Assembly (NCBI RefSeq): GCF_007845675.1
Contig: NZ_VOBR01000017.1
Span: 62,001-126,000, forward strand
Direction of reading: 5' to 3'
Length of the DNA: 64,000 bases
DNA from: Lentzea tibetensis
Lineage (GTDB): Bacteria > Actinomycetota > Actinomycetes > Mycobacteriales > Pseudonocardiaceae
The notes under the pieces were generated by a model. The model saw only the letters and a program-made list of their open reading frames with translations. It made no database searches and was not told the DNA's origin. The first letter of the stretch is position 1. Each line of letters opens with the position of its first letter. Shown one piece after another: positions 1-7,314 of the stretch. A program made the translations under genes and the position numbers.

Positions 1-1106
1 ACCTCTTTGACGTTCACGTTCTTGTTGACCGGCAGGCGCACGACCGGCTGAGGGTTGCCCTTCATGCCCGCCTTCTGCGCGTCCGCCGTGATCAGGTACT
101 CGGCGAGCTTCTTCTGGTCCAGCTGCTTCGGCGACCCGGCCATCAGGTAGACGTCCTCGCCCTCGCCCAGCACGGTCGAGCCGGCAGGACCCTTGGGGGA
201 CGCGATGACCTCGTACTTGTCCTTGCCGACCGACTTGTCGAAGCGGCCGATCATGTACGGGCCGGTCAGGTAGATACCGCTCTTGCCCGACTCGAACAGC
301 GGGTGCGCGTCGTTGGTGTTCAGCGTCAACGCGCCAGGCTGGATGACCTTCTTGTCGCAGAAGAGGCCCTTCAGGTACTCCACGGACTTCACCGACTCCG
401 CCGAGTCGATCGCCACGGAGAACTTGTCGCCCTCGGCCTTGAGGATGTCGCCGCCGCCCTGCCAGATGTAGTTGGCCGCCCACCAGCCGAGGTAGCCGCG
501 GTCGGTGGTGCCGGGCACGAGCATGCCGTAGGTGTCGGCCTGGCCGTTGCCGTCCGGGTCGTCCTTGGTGAACGCCACCGCGAGGTCGGTCAGCTCGTCC
601 CACGTCTTCGGCACGGGCTTGCCGAGCTTCTCCCGCCAGTCCTTGCGGATCATCGTGATCATCGCCTGGGTGGAGAACGGCACGGCGTAGTACTTGCCGT
701 CCGCGCCCTTCGCGTTGTTCCAGGCGCGTTCGATGACGTCGCCGTTGCCGGCGATGGAGTTCTTGTCGAGCTGGCCGACCCAGCCCTGCTTGATGAAGTT
801 GCCGAGCGAGCCGGTGTCGGTGATGACCACGTCCGGCAGGTCCTTCGACGCGGCGCGCTGCTGCACCTGCTTGTCGAAGTCGGTGAAGATCGGCTTGTAG
901 TCGACCTTCACGCCTGACTTGGCCTCGAAGTCGGAGAAGATCTGCTCGTAGACCTTGGCGGTCGCCTCGGTGGATCGCGTCCAGACCTCCAACGGCGCGT
1001 TGGGGTCCTGGTTCGTGACCTCGGCCGGTTTCGAACCCGATCCACACCCAGCCACGAGCGCGCTCACGGCGAGCGCGGCGACTGCGGAAGCAGACCAACG
1101 AGGCAT
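1..1106 (-). CDS. Extracellular sugar-binding lipoprotein of an ABC transporter (3' end cut by window)
   Basis: Reads leftwards from ATG at 1106 and runs off the left edge, so about 368 residues are visible and the C-terminus is missing. The N-terminus is a short basic stretch and hydrophobic segment ending in a lipobox (LVAGC, Cys21), so the protein should be lipid-anchored outside the membrane. The rest has the family-1 solute-binding layout of CUT1 sugar importers, for example VYEQIFSDFEAKSG, LPDVVITD and YYAVPFSTQ. It is divergent from the IclR and uronate-oxidation genes, so a uronate or oligo-uronide ligand is a reasonable inference. The permeases would lie off the window. Family call is firm; substrate is not shown. 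Confidence 0.9.
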   Translation of the reverse strand, partial: MPRWSASAVAALAVSALVAGCGSGSKPAEVTNQDPNAPLEVWTRSTEATAKVYEQIFSDFEAKSGVKVDYKPIFTDFDKQVQQRAASKDLPDVVITDTGSLGNFIKQGWVGQLDKNSIAGNGDVIERAWNNAKGADGKYYAVPFSTQAMITMIRKDWREKLGKPVPKTWDELTDLAVAFTKDDPDGNGQADTYGMLVPGTTDRGYLGWWAANYIWQGGGDILKAEGDKFSVAIDSAESVKSVEYLKGLFCDKKVIQPGALTLNTNDAHPLFESGKSGIYLTGPYMIGRFDKSVGKDKYEVIASPKGPAGSTVLGEGEDVYLMAGSPKQLDQKKLAEYLITADAQKAGMKGNPQPVVRLPVNKNVNVKE

Positions 1107-1122
1107 CTTGAGGACCTTCGCT

Positions 1123-1136
1123 TTCACGTATGTGAA
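1123..1136. promoter_or_regulatory. Inverted repeat, possible operator
   Basis: TTCAC-GTAT-GTGAA has perfect 5-bp arms and lies in the leader of the binding-protein gene, just downstream of its predicted promoter. A repressor bound here would block transcription. The adjacent IclR protein is the natural candidate, but this is inference. Confidence 0.3.
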
Positions 1137-1166
1137 CCGGGGTCGTACTTGTGAACCTGGTTCCGG

Positions 1167-1196
1167 ACTGTAAGAATCACCACAGCAACGTGTCAA
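1167..1196 (-). promoter_or_regulatory. Sigma-70-type promoter of the binding-protein gene
   Basis: On the minus strand a perfect TTGACA (1196-1191) is followed after 18 bases by TACAGT (1172-1167), which keeps the TAnnnT core. Transcription would start near 1160, leaving a leader of about 50 bases. The site lies in the shared 124-bp region facing the IclR gene. Confidence 0.55.
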
Positions 1197-1230
1197 GGGT
1201 GTGTTGCGAGTACGTTTCCCAGGAGGCCAG

Positions 1231-2004
1231 GTGACATCGCCAGCTCGTCCGGGCGCAGTAAAGTCCGCTGACCGAACGGTCGAACTGCTCGAGGTCCTCT
1301 CATCTTCGGACCGGCGGCTGACGCTCACCGAGTTGCATCGGGAGCTGAGCTACCCCAAGTCGAGCCTGTACATGCTCCTGCAGACGCTGGTCGCCCGCGG
1401 CTGGGTCGAGGTCGACTCCGAGCGCGGCACGTACGGCATCGGCGTGCGAGCACTCCTGGTCGGCACGTCCTACCTGGACCACGACCCCGTCGTGCGTGCG
1501 GCGATCAGGGTGATGGAGCAGGTCAGGCAGGACGTCAACGAGACCGTGCACCTCGCGCGGCTCGACGGACCGGACGTCGTCTACCTCGCCAGCCGCGAGT
1601 CCGAGCACCACCTGCGCGTGGTCTCCCGCGTCGGCCGCAGGCTCCCCGCGCACTCGACGTCGCTGGGGAAGGCCCTGCTCGCCACGCGCACTCGCGAGGA
1701 GGTCGAGCAGATCCTCCCCGAGGAGCTGGTCCCGCTGACGCCGAACACCGTGATCGAGCGCAACGCCCTGCACGAGCAGCTCGCGGGCTTCCGAAATGTC
1801 GGATATGCCCACGAACGCGAAGAGAACACGCCCGGTCTCGGGTGCTTCGCAGTCGCACTGCCGTACCGCAATCCCGTGATGGACGCTATGAGTTGCTCGG
1901 TTCCGTTGGGCAGACTGGACCCCGACCACGAACGTCAGGTCATCAGTGCCCTGCTGGACGCCGCCAGAACGATTACCGAGCTTCTCCGCCAGTTCGGTCG
2001 CTGA
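1231..2004 (+). CDS. IclR-family transcriptional regulator
   Basis: An N-terminal winged helix-turn-helix covers about residues 14-70 (LTLTELHRELSYPKSSLYML). It is followed by the IclR effector-binding domain, with the family block around LPAHSTSLGKALLA. I chose GTG 1231 because AGGAGG sits at 1221-1226, although the 4-base spacing is short; an in-frame GTG at 1201 is possible but has no such site. The protein would be 257 residues, normal for IclR. It lies 45 bp upstream of the uronate dehydrogenase gene and divergent from the sugar-binding lipoprotein, so it most likely controls this uronate locus. Confidence 0.9.
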   Translation: MTSPARPGAVKSADRTVELLEVLSSSDRRLTLTELHRELSYPKSSLYMLLQTLVARGWVEVDSERGTYGIGVRALLVGTSYLDHDPVVRAAIRVMEQVRQDVNETVHLARLDGPDVVYLASRESEHHLRVVSRVGRRLPAHSTSLGKALLATRTREEVEQILPEELVPLTPNTVIERNALHEQLAGFRNVGYAHEREENTPGLGCFAVALPYRNPVMDAMSCSVPLGRLDPDHERQVISALLDAARTITELLRQFGR

Positions 2005-2049
2005 AAAGGTTTACCGGACAGACCATCCAACACGGAGGGGTACCAACCC

Positions 2050-2874
2050 GTGACCGCACGCATCCTGATCACCGGCGCCGCGGGCGTGGTGGGAACGCTC
2101 ATGCGTCCCCGTCTCGCCGCGGAGAACCGCGTCCTGCGCCTGCTGGACATCGCCGAGCTACCGGCGGCGCGGGAAGGCGAGAACGTCGAGCTCGTCCAGG
2201 CTTCGGTGACCGACATGTCCGCCATGGAGTCGGCCATGAAGGACGTGGACGCCGTGATCCACCTAGGCGGGCACAGCCTCGAGAACCCGTGGGAGCAGAT
2301 CCTCCAGGTCAACATCGACGGCACGCACAACGTGCTGGAGGCCGCTCGTCGTCAGGGCATCAAGCGCGTGATCCTCGCGTCGTCCAACCACGCCGTCGGC
2401 TACGTCGAGCGCGCGACCGGTGAGGCGGGCGACTACCTGTTCCCGCGCCCGGACACGTACTACGGCGTCAGCAAGGTCGCGCTCGAGGCGCTCGGCAGCA
2501 TGTACGCCGACCGCTACGGCCTCGACGTGATCGCCGTCCGGATCGGATCGTGCTTCGAGAAGCCGCGCGACGTCCGGATGCTCTCGACGTGGCTCTCCCC
2601 CGACGACGGCGCCCGCCTGCTCGAGGCGTGCCTCGCCGTGCCGTCGCCCGGTTTCCGGATCATCTGGGGTGTGTCGGACAACGACCGCCGCTGGTTCTCG
2701 CTCGACGAGGCCAAGGCGCTGGGCTACGTGTCCAAGGACAACTCCGAGGCGTACGCGGCGGAGGTGCTCGCCGCGCAGGGTGACATCGACCCCGAGTCGT
2801 ACGCGCTGAAGTACCTGGGCGGCGTCTGGTGCGGCCCCGATTTCGACACCGCAGTCAAGGAGGCAGGACGTTGA
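2050..2874 (+). CDS. udh: Uronate dehydrogenase-like NAD-dependent SDR
   Basis: A 274-residue extended short-chain dehydrogenase. The NAD motif TGAAGVVG (G9, G12, G15) opens the Rossmann fold, Ser111/112 lie in LASSNHAVGY, and the catalytic pair is Tyr138-Lys142 in YYGVSK. The block SSNHAVGY and the size fit uronate dehydrogenases, which oxidise glucuronate or galacturonate to the aldarolactone. Start is GTG 2050 with GGAGGGG upstream. The next gene starts inside its stop codon (TTGA), so the two should be co-translated. Family call is strong; exact uronate preference is unknown. Confidence 0.82.
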   Translation: MTARILITGAAGVVGTLMRPRLAAENRVLRLLDIAELPAAREGENVELVQASVTDMSAMESAMKDVDAVIHLGGHSLENPWEQILQVNIDGTHNVLEAARRQGIKRVILASSNHAVGYVERATGEAGDYLFPRPDTYYGVSKVALEALGSMYADRYGLDVIAVRIGSCFEKPRDVRMLSTWLSPDDGARLLEACLAVPSPGFRIIWGVSDNDRRWFSLDEAKALGYVSKDNSEAYAAEVLAAQGDIDPESYALKYLGGVWCGPDFDTAVKEAGR

Positions 2875-4370
2875 GCGTTGTTCAGGGCTTCAACCCGCGC
2901 ACCGGTGAGCCGTTCGGTGAGGGGGTCCCGAAGACCTCGGACAGCGAGGTCGACCGGATCGCTTCACTGGCCGCCACCGCGTTCGACTCGTGGTCGGCCG
3001 TGTCCGCCGCTCAGCGCGCCGTCGTACTGGACGCGCTGGCCGACGCGCTGGACGCCGAGTCCGAGGTGCTGATCTCCACCGCCGACACCGAGACCGCGCT
3101 CGGCGTGCCGCGGCTGACCGTCGAGCTCAAGCGCACCACCAACCAGCTGCGGCTGTTCGGCGAGGTGCTGCGCGAGGGCAGCTACGTCGAGGCGACGCTC
3201 GACACGGCGAACCCGGACATCATCCCGCCGCGGCCGGTGCTGCGGCGCGTGCTCCGTCCACTCGGGCCGGTCGCGGTGTTCTCCGCGTCGAACTTCCCGT
3301 TCGCGTTCTCGGTCGCCGGTGGTGACACGGCTTCCGCTCTGGCGTCCGGGTGCCCGGTCGTCGTGAAGTCGCACTCCGCGCACCCGCGCACCTCGGTGGA
3401 GACGGCGCGTGTCGTGTCCGCGGCTCTCGCCGCGGCCGGTGCGCCCGAAGGCGTCTTCGGGATCGTCTACGGCACCGAGTCCGGTCGTGCGCTGGTGCAG
3501 CATCCGGCGATCAAGGCGGCCGGCTTCACCGGGTCGACCGGTGGCGGGCGCGCGTTGTTCGACCTGGCGCAGGGCCGTCCCGACCCGATCCCGTTCTACG
3601 GCGAGCTCGGCAGCGTCAACCCGACGGTGATCCTGCCCGGTGCGGCCACTCCGGACATCGCCGCGGGTTTCGCGCAGTCGCTGACGATGGGCGTCGGCCA
3701 GTTCTGCACCAACCCCGGCCTGGTGTTCGCGCCGGCGTCGATCGTGTCCGCGCTCGGTGAGGCCGTCGCGGCGACCGGTGGTGGCGCGATGCTGAACGAG
3801 CGCATGTGCGAGTCCTACCGCGCGTCCACGGATGCCTTGGCCGCCAGCGACCTCGTGTCGGTCGTGTCGACCGGCACGAAGCCGGACGAGGCGTGGGCGG
3901 TGGAGCCGCGGCTGTTCACCGTGCCGGTGAAGGTGTTCGCGGAGAACCTGGAGAAGCTGACCGAGGAGCACTTCGGCCCGGCCGCGATCGTCGTGACGTA
4001 CGCGGACCCGGACGAGCTGCTGCCCGTGCTGGCGAAGCTGCCCGGCACGCTGACCGGCACCGTGCACGCTGCCGAGTCCGACCACGCCGCGGCGTCGCGG
4101 ATCGCGGAGGTGCTGCGGGGCGTCGCGGGCAGGCTGATCTTCAACGCGTGGCCGACCGGTGTCGCCGTCGCGTGGGGCCAGCACCACGGTGGACCGTGGC
4201 CGTCGACGACGAACCCGCTGCACACGTCCGTTGGTGCCACGGCGATCCGGCGGTGGATCGCGCCGGTGACCTACCAGTCGTGGCCGGACGCGCTGCTGCC
4301 GGTCGAGCTCCAGGACGCCAACCCGCTCGGCATCCCGCGCCGCGTCGACGGCGTGCTCGGAGTGCACTGA
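2871..4370 (+). CDS. Aldehyde dehydrogenase, 2,5-dioxovalerate (ketoglutarate semialdehyde) type
   Basis: A 499-residue aldehyde dehydrogenase. Asn141 is in SASNFPF, the catalytic Glu is probably E245 (YGELGSVNP), and the nucleophile is Cys279 in GQFCTNPG. GELGSVNP with FCTNPG is the pattern of alpha-ketoglutarate semialdehyde dehydrogenases, which end the oxidative uronate and pentose pathways at 2-oxoglutarate. I moved the start to TTG 2871: AAGGAGG lies at 2857-2863, and the TTG overlaps the udh stop. The intermediate lactonase and dehydratase steps are not encoded next to it in this window. Confidence 0.85.
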   Translation: MSVVQGFNPRTGEPFGEGVPKTSDSEVDRIASLAATAFDSWSAVSAAQRAVVLDALADALDAESEVLISTADTETALGVPRLTVELKRTTNQLRLFGEVLREGSYVEATLDTANPDIIPPRPVLRRVLRPLGPVAVFSASNFPFAFSVAGGDTASALASGCPVVVKSHSAHPRTSVETARVVSAALAAAGAPEGVFGIVYGTESGRALVQHPAIKAAGFTGSTGGGRALFDLAQGRPDPIPFYGELGSVNPTVILPGAATPDIAAGFAQSLTMGVGQFCTNPGLVFAPASIVSALGEAVAATGGGAMLNERMCESYRASTDALAASDLVSVVSTGTKPDEAWAVEPRLFTVPVKVFAENLEKLTEEHFGPAAIVVTYADPDELLPVLAKLPGTLTGTVHAAESDHAAASRIAEVLRGVAGRLIFNAWPTGVAVAWGQHHGGPWPSTTNPLHTSVGATAIRRWIAPVTYQSWPDALLPVELQDANPLGIPRRVDGVLGVH

Positions 4371-4378
4371 TTCGGTGC

Positions 4379-4422
4379 GGTCTGACCATGCCCCCTTGAG
4401 ATCATGGGGGCAGGGTCAGACC
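4379..4422. terminator. Long hairpin after the uronate operon
   Basis: GGTCTGACC (4379-4387) pairs with GGTCAGACC (4414-4422), and TGCCCCC (4389-4395) pairs with GGGGGCA (4406-4412), leaving one mismatch and a 10-base loop. It begins 8 bases after the dehydrogenase stop. No U-tract follows, as is common in actinobacteria. Confidence 0.75.
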
Positions 4423-4513
4423 CGACGCACCGCGGTTCGAGCTCGCCCACGCCGAGCGCTGGCACCGCGTCGGGCAGCGGCGGCTGACGCTGCTGTTCCT
4501 GACGTGGATCGCC

Positions 4514-5014
4514 GTGTTCGTCATCGCGCTCGTCGCGGGCGACTTCTCGTCCATGGCCTACGTCGCCGTGGTCGCCACGCCTCTCCTGCTGCTGACGCGG
4601 CCATGGCTGGGTTGTCTGGCCGGACTCGGTTCCGGAGGCTGGCTGGCCTCGTCCTACTCGTCCGAGCCGCTGCTCGTGCGGATCGCCTTCGCGTTGTACG
4701 CACTGTTGTGCCTGTGGGCTCTGGTCAGGTTCGTGCGCCAGGTCCGTGCGCAGCGCGCGATCGTCGCCGAGGTCGCCCGCGTGGTGCCGATCGACCTGCC
4801 CGCCACCCTCCGCAACTCGTCCCAGCCGCGGATCCGTCCGTTCGTCGTCGGCGGGGTGGTCGCGATCGCGTCGGTGGGCGGAATCGCCGCGGACGACGCC
4901 GCGTGGTGGTTGCTCCTGGGGATCTTCGCCGCCGTCCACGCCGCGCGCGAGGTGGGCCGCTGGTTCCCGCGACCGTCGTCGGCGGCCTCCGCGCCGGCGG
5001 CTGGGTCGCCGTGA
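4514..5014 (+). CDS. Small multi-pass membrane protein, start uncertain
   Basis: A hypothetical protein with about four hydrophobic segments, a basic cytoplasmic stretch (RFVRQVRAQRAIV) and a proline/alanine-rich tail; no family recognised. The first standard start is GTG 4514. However, coding-like codons in the same frame continue back to about 4420 (APRFELAHAERWHRVGQRR leads directly into the first membrane helix). No ATG, GTG or TTG occurs between the in-frame TGA at 4397 and 4514. The real start may be non-standard, or a one-base shift may separate it from ATG 4404. Confidence 0.55.
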   Translation: MFVIALVAGDFSSMAYVAVVATPLLLLTRPWLGCLAGLGSGGWLASSYSSEPLLVRIAFALYALLCLWALVRFVRQVRAQRAIVAEVARVVPIDLPATLRNSSQPRIRPFVVGGVVAIASVGGIAADDAAWWLLLGIFAAVHAAREVGRWFPRPSSAASAPAAGSP

Positions 5015-5136
5015 TCACCGACAACTGCGTGCTGCTGCCGAGCGGTCCGTTGCGCGACAGGTGGACGCCGCCCGCGGTGACCGTTCCACCGACCCTTGTG
5101 GACGGACGCAGGTGGTCCGGCCTTCAGTCCAATTGA
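5011..5136 (+). CDS. Short hypothetical ORF (41 codons)
   Basis: GTG 5011 overlaps the previous stop as GTGA, an arrangement usual for coupled genes here. Codons are mostly G/C-ending over the first two thirds. The product (starts VITDNCVLLPSG) has no recognised domain. Its TGA at 5134 is in the same frame as the gene at 5182, with no other stop between them, so it could also be the front of an interrupted longer gene. Confidence 0.35.
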   Translation: MITDNCVLLPSGPLRDRWTPPAVTVPPTLVDGRRWSGLQSN

Positions 5137-5181
5137 GACACACACTGCGAAGTCGGGCTCGCACTGGTATTCCTGTGCGCC

Positions 5182-5799
5182 GTGTCGATCAACGTCTGGC
5201 TCGATCGCAGCGACCAGCTCGTCGCGGGCGCCGAGATCTTCCGCTCACACCGCAAGTTCCAGTGGTGGGACTACACACCCAGCCACAACCAGCTGCTGCT
5301 GCGCTGCGACGGCGGTTCCGTCTGGACACGCGTGGACGTGCACTTCAAAGCCGTGTCGGTGATGAAGCTGCAGAGCAACTACAACGGGCTGCACATCCGG
5401 TGCGCGACACCGTCCGAACGCGACCGGATCCAGAGCGAGACACCGGGGATCACCTACTTCGACCCGGAGTCCAGCGAGTTCGACCTCGGCTGCCGCTACT
5501 TCATCCTCGACGACGGCAGCGGCGGTATCGACTACGTCGTCGCGCAGGCCATCGGGTGGCACGAGTACCACGACCGCGGCCAGCCCGGTTGCGTCACCAC
5601 CCAGGCCGCGCCCATGCCCGCCGAGGACCGCATCCGCTACCGGCACATCTACGTCGTGCTCGGCCTCGCGTTCGGGCCGGAGCCGCACGTGTACGGGACG
5701 TTCCTCACCCGCGGCGAGGCCGAGCACACCCGCAAGCTGCTCGCCGACCGCTACCCCGACGGGACGTTCACCATCGACGAGACCCCGGTCCGCGTCTGA
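5182..5799 (+). CDS. Hypothetical protein, 205 residues
   Basis: No family recognised. The product is soluble-looking, with several tryptophans and histidines in the first half (FQWWDYTPSHNQ), a central acidic block ending FILDDGSGG, and a C-terminal segment YGTFLTRGEAEHTRKLLADRY that resembles a small alpha/beta module. GTG 5182 has no clear ribosome-binding site. Upstream in-frame codons encode a hydrophobic run (VGLALVFLCAV) back to a TGA at 5134. Its stop lies 4 bases before the -35 of the MerR promoter. Confidence 0.6.
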   Translation: MSINVWLDRSDQLVAGAEIFRSHRKFQWWDYTPSHNQLLLRCDGGSVWTRVDVHFKAVSVMKLQSNYNGLHIRCATPSERDRIQSETPGITYFDPESSEFDLGCRYFILDDGSGGIDYVVAQAIGWHEYHDRGQPGCVTTQAAPMPAEDRIRYRHIYVVLGLAFGPEPHVYGTFLTRGEAEHTRKLLADRYPDGTFTIDETPVRV

Positions 5800-5802
5800 G
5801 GC

Positions 5803-5834
5803 TTGACCTTGGAGTGCGGTCCAAGGTTTAGCGT
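5803..5834 (+). promoter_or_regulatory. MerR-type promoter with operator dyad
   Basis: TTGACC (5803-5808) and TAGCGT (5829-5834) are separated by 20 bases, the stretched spacing typical of MerR-controlled promoters. The spacer carries a perfect dyad: CCTTGGA (5807-5813), six bases, then TCCAAGG (5820-5826). It lies directly before the merR-like gene, so autoregulation is likely. Confidence 0.75.
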
Positions 5835-5841
5835 GGACCGC

Positions 5842-6246
5842 ATGAGAGTCGCCGAGCTCGCCGAACGGGCCGGGGTGCGGCCGGACACCGTGCGCTACTA
5901 CGAGCGCACCGGGCTGCTCGCCCCGCCGCCGCGCACGCCGTCCGGGTACCGCCAGTACTCCGAGGACGCCGCCGACCGCATCCGGTTCATCCAGGGCTGT
6001 CAGCGCCTCGGGCTGAAGCTGCGCGAGATCGCCGAGCTGCTCGCCGTGCGCGACACCGGCGTGTGCCCGTGCGAGCCCGCGGAAGTGTTGCTGCACAGGC
6101 ACATCACCGAGCTCGACTCGGAGATCGCGCGGCTCACCGTTCTGCGCGCGGAGCTGGTGCGGATGGTCGGGGCACTGCCAGGGGGTCAGTGCCCGGACAT
6201 CGCGCCGGGCGTGTGGTGCCCGGAGGGAGGTGATCAGGATGGGTGA
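5842..6246 (+). CDS. MerR-family regulator, metal-sensor type
   Basis: A 134-residue protein starting at ATG 5842. The N-terminal winged helix (VAELAERAGVRPDTVRYYERTGLL) is a textbook MerR domain, followed by the long dimerisation helix (LLHRHITELDSEIARL). The C-terminal half carries CPC at the start of that helix and two more cysteines in QCPDIAPGVWCP, suggesting a thiol metal site. The promoter in front has the MerR dyad. A Cys-rich micro-ORF overlaps the 3' end. The metal cannot be read from the sequence. Confidence 0.9.
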   Translation: MRVAELAERAGVRPDTVRYYERTGLLAPPPRTPSGYRQYSEDAADRIRFIQGCQRLGLKLREIAELLAVRDTGVCPCEPAEVLLHRHITELDSEIARLTVLRAELVRMVGALPGGQCPDIAPGVWCPEGGDQDG

Positions 6247-6274
6247 CGAGTGCTGCGACTGCGGCTGTTGCTAG
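6239..6274 (+). CDS. 11-residue cysteine-rich micro-ORF overlapping merR
   Basis: ATG 6239 encodes MGDECCDCGCC and stops at TAG 6272-6274, overlapping the last eight bases of the MerR gene in another frame. Upstream, GGAGGTGATC (6226-6235) matches ten bases complementary to the 3' end of 16S rRNA, with ideal spacing. Five of eleven residues are cysteines. It could be a tiny metal-binding peptide, a translated leader, or a tail joined to MerR by frameshifting. I recognise no named family. Confidence 0.5.
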   Translation: MGDECCDCGCC

Positions 6275-6296
6275 TCGGCTGCTGCTAGTCGGCTGA
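6269..6296. repeat. 14-bp tandem duplication
   Basis: TGCTAGTCGGCTGC is followed directly by TGCTAGTCGGCTGA (one difference in the last base). The first copy contains the stop of the Cys-rich micro-ORF. It looks like a slippage product. The remaining sequence to 6528 holds no gene that I can support and becomes AT-rich after about 6400, probably the promoter region of the radical SAM gene. Confidence 0.7.
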
Positions 6297-6528
6297 ACCG
6301 GACGGTGAGGCGCCCGCCGACCGGCTGAGCCGGTGTCGAACAACCACATCTGCCCGAACTCGTCGCCGTCGAGCAACGGCCGCGAAACTCGCGCTTCATC
6401 GCAGGTGTCGAATCGAGAACATGTCATTGATCCAACATCAACGCCGACGAAATGCAAAAACGTCAACCCCTTCTAATACCATCCGTAGCAGAATGGCTAC
6501 CGCGTGGCGACGTCAAGGGGAGCGCGAC

Positions 6529-7314
6529 ATGACGGATCTCGAATTCGCCTGGCTGGAGATCACCGGAAAGTGCCAGCTGACCTGCGCACACTGCTACGCG
6601 GAGTCCGGTCCCGGCGGCACGCACGGCACAATGCGGACCGCCGAATGGTTATGCGTCATCGACCAGATCGCCGATCTCGGCGGAAGCGGAGTGCAGTTCA
6701 TCGGCGGCGAACCGACATTGCACCGGGATTTGCCTTCACTGATGGAGCACGCACTCGCCCGGCAACTGCACGTCGAGGTGTTCAGCAATCTCGTGCACGT
6801 CTCCCGGAAACTGTGGGAGACGTTCGAACAGCCCGGCGTCCGGCTCGCGACGAGCTACTACTCCGACAGCGCCCGCGAACACGACGCCATCACCGGCGGC
6901 CGCGGCAGCCACGCCCGCACCAAGGCCAACATCGTCGAGGCACTGGACCGCGCCATCCCGTTGCGCGTCGGCGTCGTCGACGTCTCCTCGCAGCGCACGC
7001 AGGCCGCGCGCATCGAGCTCCGTTCGCTCGGGGTCAGGCAGATCGGATCCGACTCGATGCGCGGCGTCGGGCGCGGCGCGTCGTCGGCGACTCCGGCGCC
7101 CGACCAGTTGTGCGGGCGGTGCGGACACGGTGCCGTCGCGGTGTCGCCCACCGGTGACGTGTGGCCGTGCGTGTTCGCCCGATGGACGTCGCTGGGCAAC
7201 GTCAGACAGACACCATTGGGTGACATCCTGCGCAGCACGGCGATCGCGTCGACAGGGCGCGGTCCCTCGTGCTGGCCGCAGGGCGCGGGTCCCTGCGCAC
7301 CGAACGACCGCTAG
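6529..7314 (+). CDS. Radical SAM protein with SPASM-like C-terminal cysteines
   Basis: A 261-residue protein starting at ATG 6529 (AAGGGGA seven bases upstream). Cys15, Cys19 and Cys22 (CQLTCAHC) form the CxxxCxxC site for the SAM-binding 4Fe-4S cluster, and FIGGEPTLH is the radical SAM GGEP motif. Cys195, Cys198, Cys214, Cys248 and Cys256 suggest an auxiliary cluster as in SPASM/twitch peptide maturases. A TTA codon at 6649-6651 is rare in such genomes and could make translation depend on the developmental Leu-tRNA. No obvious substrate peptide lies beside it. The stop shares CTAG with the convergent TetR gene. Confidence 0.85.
   Translation: MTDLEFAWLEITGKCQLTCAHCYAESGPGGTHGTMRTAEWLCVIDQIADLGGSGVQFIGGEPTLHRDLPSLMEHALARQLHVEVFSNLVHVSRKLWETFEQPGVRLATSYYSDSAREHDAITGGRGSHARTKANIVEALDRAIPLRVGVVDVSSQRTQAARIELRSLGVRQIGSDSMRGVGRGASSATPAPDQLCGRCGHGAVAVSPTGDVWPCVFARWTSLGNVRQTPLGDILRSTAIASTGRGPSCWPQGAGPCAPNDR

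Noticed and set aside
1201-1230. Earlier GTG start for the IclR gene
   Set aside because: No ribosome-binding site precedes it, and the AGGAGG at 1221 would be inside the coding sequence.
6134-6466. Minus-strand frame as a RiPP precursor for the radical SAM gene
   Set aside because: It has no stop near the candidate core and continues antisense through merR; only a weak GGA lies before the ATG. Kept only as a remark.
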